Shown here piece by piece: positions 30,560 to 33,053 of a stretch of 33,053 nucleotides of DNA (positions within the stretch are counted from its first letter, which is position 1; the number at the start of each line of letters is the position of its first letter). The translations under genes and the position numbers were made by a program. The DNA lies in the NCBI GenBank assembly GCA_021785125.1, contig JAJYGF010000024.1:1-33053 (forward strand). The letters run 5' to 3'. The notes beneath the pieces were generated by a model that saw only the letters and a program-made list of their open reading frames with translations, did not search any database and was not told where the DNA came from. This DNA is from a bacterium. GTDB taxonomy: Bacteria > Patescibacteriota > Minisyncoccia > Moranbacterales > UBA2206.

Positions 30560-33053
30560 TCTTTCTCCTCCTTTTTATGGAAATGGAAACTCTGAATATT
30601 TTTCCCTCGACGTTTAAATCTTTCACGAGATCCGCTCCGTCCAAAAGTTCCGGAGACAACTTTGTTGCCAGAACTTCTTTCTGGATAAGATTTTTAAGGT
30701 TCTCGTCATTGAAAACCTCTTGGAGACCATCATATCCCACTTCGATACGGTTGTCCACTTCGTAGCCGGCTTCTTTTCTCATCTCCTGGATGCTGCGGAT
30801 GATCTCGCGGGCATGGCCTTCGAGTTTCAAGTCTTTGGTGACATTTATATCTAGACTTATTTCTTTATCAGAAGTGTCATTTGGATCTCCAAAAACAACT
30901 TCTTTTATGTTAAGTTCGTCTTTCATTATTTCTATGTAATGATCACTTTCGATTGATGGTGCATATTTTCCTGGAATATGGATTGAGTGTAATGGCTGCC
31001 TAACTTTAATTTTATCATTGGCTCTTTGTTGCAAACCATCACTAATGACTTGTCTTAATATTGACATGTCGAAATTTAATTTGTGATCAATCAATGTTTC
31101 ATCCGCCAACGGAAAATCCGTCAAATGCACAGATTCTTTGCCGGTTAAATTTTTATATATCTCATCCGCCATAAACGGAGCAAATGGTGCCATGAGTTTG
31201 GACAATTCAACCAAAACAAAGTGCAAAGTCTGATAGGCCTCTTCTTTATCTGCATCGTCCTCGCTCTTCCAAAATCTCTTCCGGCTTCTTCGGATATACC
31301 AATTGGAAAGATTGTCGATAAATTTCGGGAACAATCGCGCGGCATGATTCAATTCATATGCTTCCATATGCTTATTGAAATCGCGGATCAGAACATTGAG
31401 TTCTGACACGATCCATTTATCCAACAATCCCTTTGGCGCTTTGAATTCTTTCGGCTCCCATTTATCAATATCCGCATACAATACGAAGAAAGAATACGAA
31501 TTCCAAAGCATACGGAACATTCCACGCACCAAATCAGCCACATCCGCTTCTTTGAAATTCAAATTTTCCGCCGCCACGACCGGCGAGCTCATCAGATAGA
31601 ATCGGACGGCATCAGCGCCATACTTGTGGAACATTTCCATCGGGTCAGGATAATTCTGCAAGCGCTTCGCCATCTTTTTGCCGTCTTCCGCCAGAACAAT
31701 TCCGTTCACAATGACATTATTATACGCGCGGGAATCTTTAATGGCGGTCGCGATGACATGGAGATAATAAAACCACGCCCGGGTCTGATCCTGCCCTTCC
31801 GCGATAAATTCCGCCGGAAAGTTGGTCTCAAATTTTTCCCTATTCTCGAACGGATAGTGCATCTGCGCATATGGCATGGAGCCGGAATCGAACCACGTGT
31901 CCAAAACATCCGGTATGCGGCGCATTTCACCATCACATTTTGCGCACTTGAAAGTTATTTTATCAACAATATGTTTGTGCAAGTCAGTGACTTTTGTTCC
32001 CGATCTTTCTTCCAAGGATGCGATCGAGCCGAAAACTTCCGTCTCACCGCACTTGTCGCATTTCCAGATCGGCATCACCGATGCCCAAAAGCGCTGTCTT
32101 GAAATCGACCAATCACGCGCGCCTTCCAGCCATTTACCGAAGCGCCCTTCTTTGATGTGTTTCGGCGTCCAATTGATGTCTTTCGCCAGTTTCAAAGCTT
32201 CTTCTTTGACCTTGGTCACGTTCACAAACCAGGAAGATGTTGCGTAATTGATGAGCGGCGTATCGCATCTCCAGCAATGCGGATAACTGTGCGTATATTT
32301 TTCTGAAGAAAATATTTTTCCTTGCTTGTCCAAAAATTTTACAATATGCAGGTCAAGTTCTCTGATTTCTTCCGGTTTATCTTTTGCTCGCGGTTTCACG
32401 CTTGCTCCGGCAAAATCAACTGCTTCTGGTTTGATCAATCCATCCAAGCCAACGTGTTGTATGAACGGCAGATTATATTTTTGAGATAGCTTGAAGTCAT
32501 CATCGCCGAAAGCCGGCGCGATATGCACGACACCCGTTCCTTCATCAGTCGTCACAAAATCACCGGCATAGATCTTCCAGCCATTCTCTTCATTCTGTAA
32601 ACCGGATCCGACATAATAATCAAATAAAGGTTTATATTCTTTGCCGACCAGATCCTGTCCTTTGAATTCTTCAATAATTTCAACTTCTTTATCCTTAAAA
32701 ACTTTTTCAATCAAATTTTTAGCTAAAATATAAACCTCAGTGGAATCATGTGCGCTCAGGTGCGAATCAGTGGTTCTGACTTTCACATAATCAATATCCT
32801 CTCCCACCGCCAAGGCCACATTGCCGATCAATGTCCACGGTGTTGTTGTCCAAGCCAGTATAAATGTCTTTTCCATATTTTCCTCCCCTTTATAAGGGGA
32901 GGTGGCCATCAGGCCGGAGGGGTTAATCAATTCAAATTTAGCGATTGCGGACAAATCCTTGATATCTTTGTATCCTTCCGAGACCTCCTGTTGCGATAAA
33001 GTGGTTTCGCATCGGGTGCAGATATGCATAGAACGGTAGCCTTCATAGATCAA
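30543..33053 (-). CDS. ileS: Isoleucyl-tRNA synthetase (5' end outside window)
   Basis: The C-terminal 836 residues of IleRS; the HIGH motif and true start lie beyond the window. LAWTTTPWTL and GVVHIAPAFGDDDF belong to the editing domain. SWFVNVT, the tract GKWLEGARDWSISRQRFWA and the zinc-type pairs WKCDKCG/FKCAKCDG are typical. The class I signature reads KMAKR (DGKKMAKRLQNYPDP), where the eukaryote-like type has KMSKR, so the usual Ser is Ala. The editing domain also has an extra stretch, NPSGLMATSPYKGEEN (visible residues 44-59), encoded by a palindromic element. The ORF is uninterrupted, so the gene is probably active. Confidence 0.95.
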   Translation of the reverse strand: MIYEGYRSMHICTRCETTLSQQEVSEGYKDIKDLSAIAKFELINPSGLMATSPYKGEENMEKTFILAWTTTPWTLIGNVALAVGEDIDYVKVRTTDSHLSAHDSTEVYILAKNLIEKVFKDKEVEIIEEFKGQDLVGKEYKPLFDYYVGSGLQNEENGWKIYAGDFVTTDEGTGVVHIAPAFGDDDFKLSQKYNLPFIQHVGLDGLIKPEAVDFAGASVKPRAKDKPEEIRELDLHIVKFLDKQGKIFSSEKYTHSYPHCWRCDTPLINYATSSWFVNVTKVKEEALKLAKDINWTPKHIKEGRFGKWLEGARDWSISRQRFWASVMPIWKCDKCGETEVFGSIASLEERSGTKVTDLHKHIVDKITFKCAKCDGEMRRIPDVLDTWFDSGSMPYAQMHYPFENREKFETNFPAEFIAEGQDQTRAWFYYLHVIATAIKDSRAYNNVIVNGIVLAEDGKKMAKRLQNYPDPMEMFHKYGADAVRFYLMSSPVVAAENLNFKEADVADLVRGMFRMLWNSYSFFVLYADIDKWEPKEFKAPKGLLDKWIVSELNVLIRDFNKHMEAYELNHAARLFPKFIDNLSNWYIRRSRKRFWKSEDDADKEEAYQTLHFVLVELSKLMAPFAPFMADEIYKNLTGKESVHLTDFPLADETLIDHKLNFDMSILRQVISDGLQQRANDKIKVRQPLHSIHIPGKYAPSIESDHYIEIMKDELNIKEVVFGDPNDTSDKEISLDINVTKDLKLEGHAREIIRSIQEMRKEAGYEVDNRIEVGYDGLQEVFNDENLKNLIQKEVLATKLSPELLDGADLVKDLNVEGKIFRVSISIKRRRKNEEVQ
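32882..32927. repeat. In-frame palindromic insertion in ileS
   Basis: CCTCCCCTT (32882-32890), TAT, AAGGGGAGG (32894-32902) is a perfect 9-bp hairpin. It is followed by GGCC-ATCA-GGCC and then GGAGGGGTT, whose GGAGGGG can also pair with the first CCTCCCC. The element is read through in frame as part of IleRS. Confidence 0.8.

Overview
The window looks like part of a Patescibacteria/CPR chromosome, probably from a Parcubacteria-like lineage; this is inference from gene content. The evidence is compact genes with overlapping starts and stops, a eukaryote-like IleRS, an alpha2-type GlyRS, a short AtpH, many genes without a Shine-Dalgarno (SD) sequence, and dispersed palindromes between and inside genes. 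UGA is a stop codon here (hyfB-like gene, metG), so the UGA=Gly code of Gracilibacteria/Absconditabacteria does not apply. All genes except two are on the minus strand. I see no rRNA, tRNA, CRISPR array, transposase or phage gene.

Minus-strand layout, from high to low coordinates. (1) 33053-30323: ileS (5' end outside the window) and a small membrane protein, closed by a strong terminator. (2) 30234-25091: recO, a DUF11-like surface protein, tgt and a U32-family tRNA-hydroxylation protein. (3) 25105-20240: a promoter and a glycine-type T-box leader, then glyS, a NIF3/DUF34 gene, an M16 peptidase and an AI-2E/PerM-like permease. (4) 19726-15701: rsmI from a probably leaderless promoter, then a NUDIX gene, metG, a secreted low-complexity protein and tatD. 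(5) 15638-8010: F-type H+-ATP synthase in the order atpI-B-E-F-H-A-G-D-C. (6) 7955-696: a five-gene membrane complex related to hydrogenase-4 and complex I. (7) 680-2: a beta-carbonic-anhydrase-like gene with its own sigma70-type promoter.

The most unusual biology is in the first 16 kb. The Hyf-like complex keeps the charged residues of its ion-translocating subunits. Its catalytic subunit lacks both CxxC pairs that bind NiFe, and its small subunit lacks all four aligned Fe-S cysteines. No ferredoxin-like subunit is encoded. It therefore resembles the 'energy-converting hydrogenase-related' (Ehr) type, in a form that appears to have no redox centre. A protein with beta-carbonic-anhydrase-like zinc motifs is encoded next to it. 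Known CO2-hydrating systems pair a carbonic-anhydrase-like protein with NuoL-like or complex-I-like membrane modules, so a functional link is possible but unproven.

The ATP synthase operon is interrupted between atpG and atpD by about 700 bp. That stretch holds a complete plus-strand transcription unit (promoter, SD, TTG start, 47-codon membrane peptide, terminator) and a hairpin-bearing repeat. Other atp intergenic spaces hold two copies of a ~115-bp AT-rich repeat, a double palindrome, a hairpin around an apparent atpF start, and a hairpin built of 9-nt units. Palindromes also appear in frame inside atpA, ileS and the U32 gene, in the manner of protein-coding palindromic elements.
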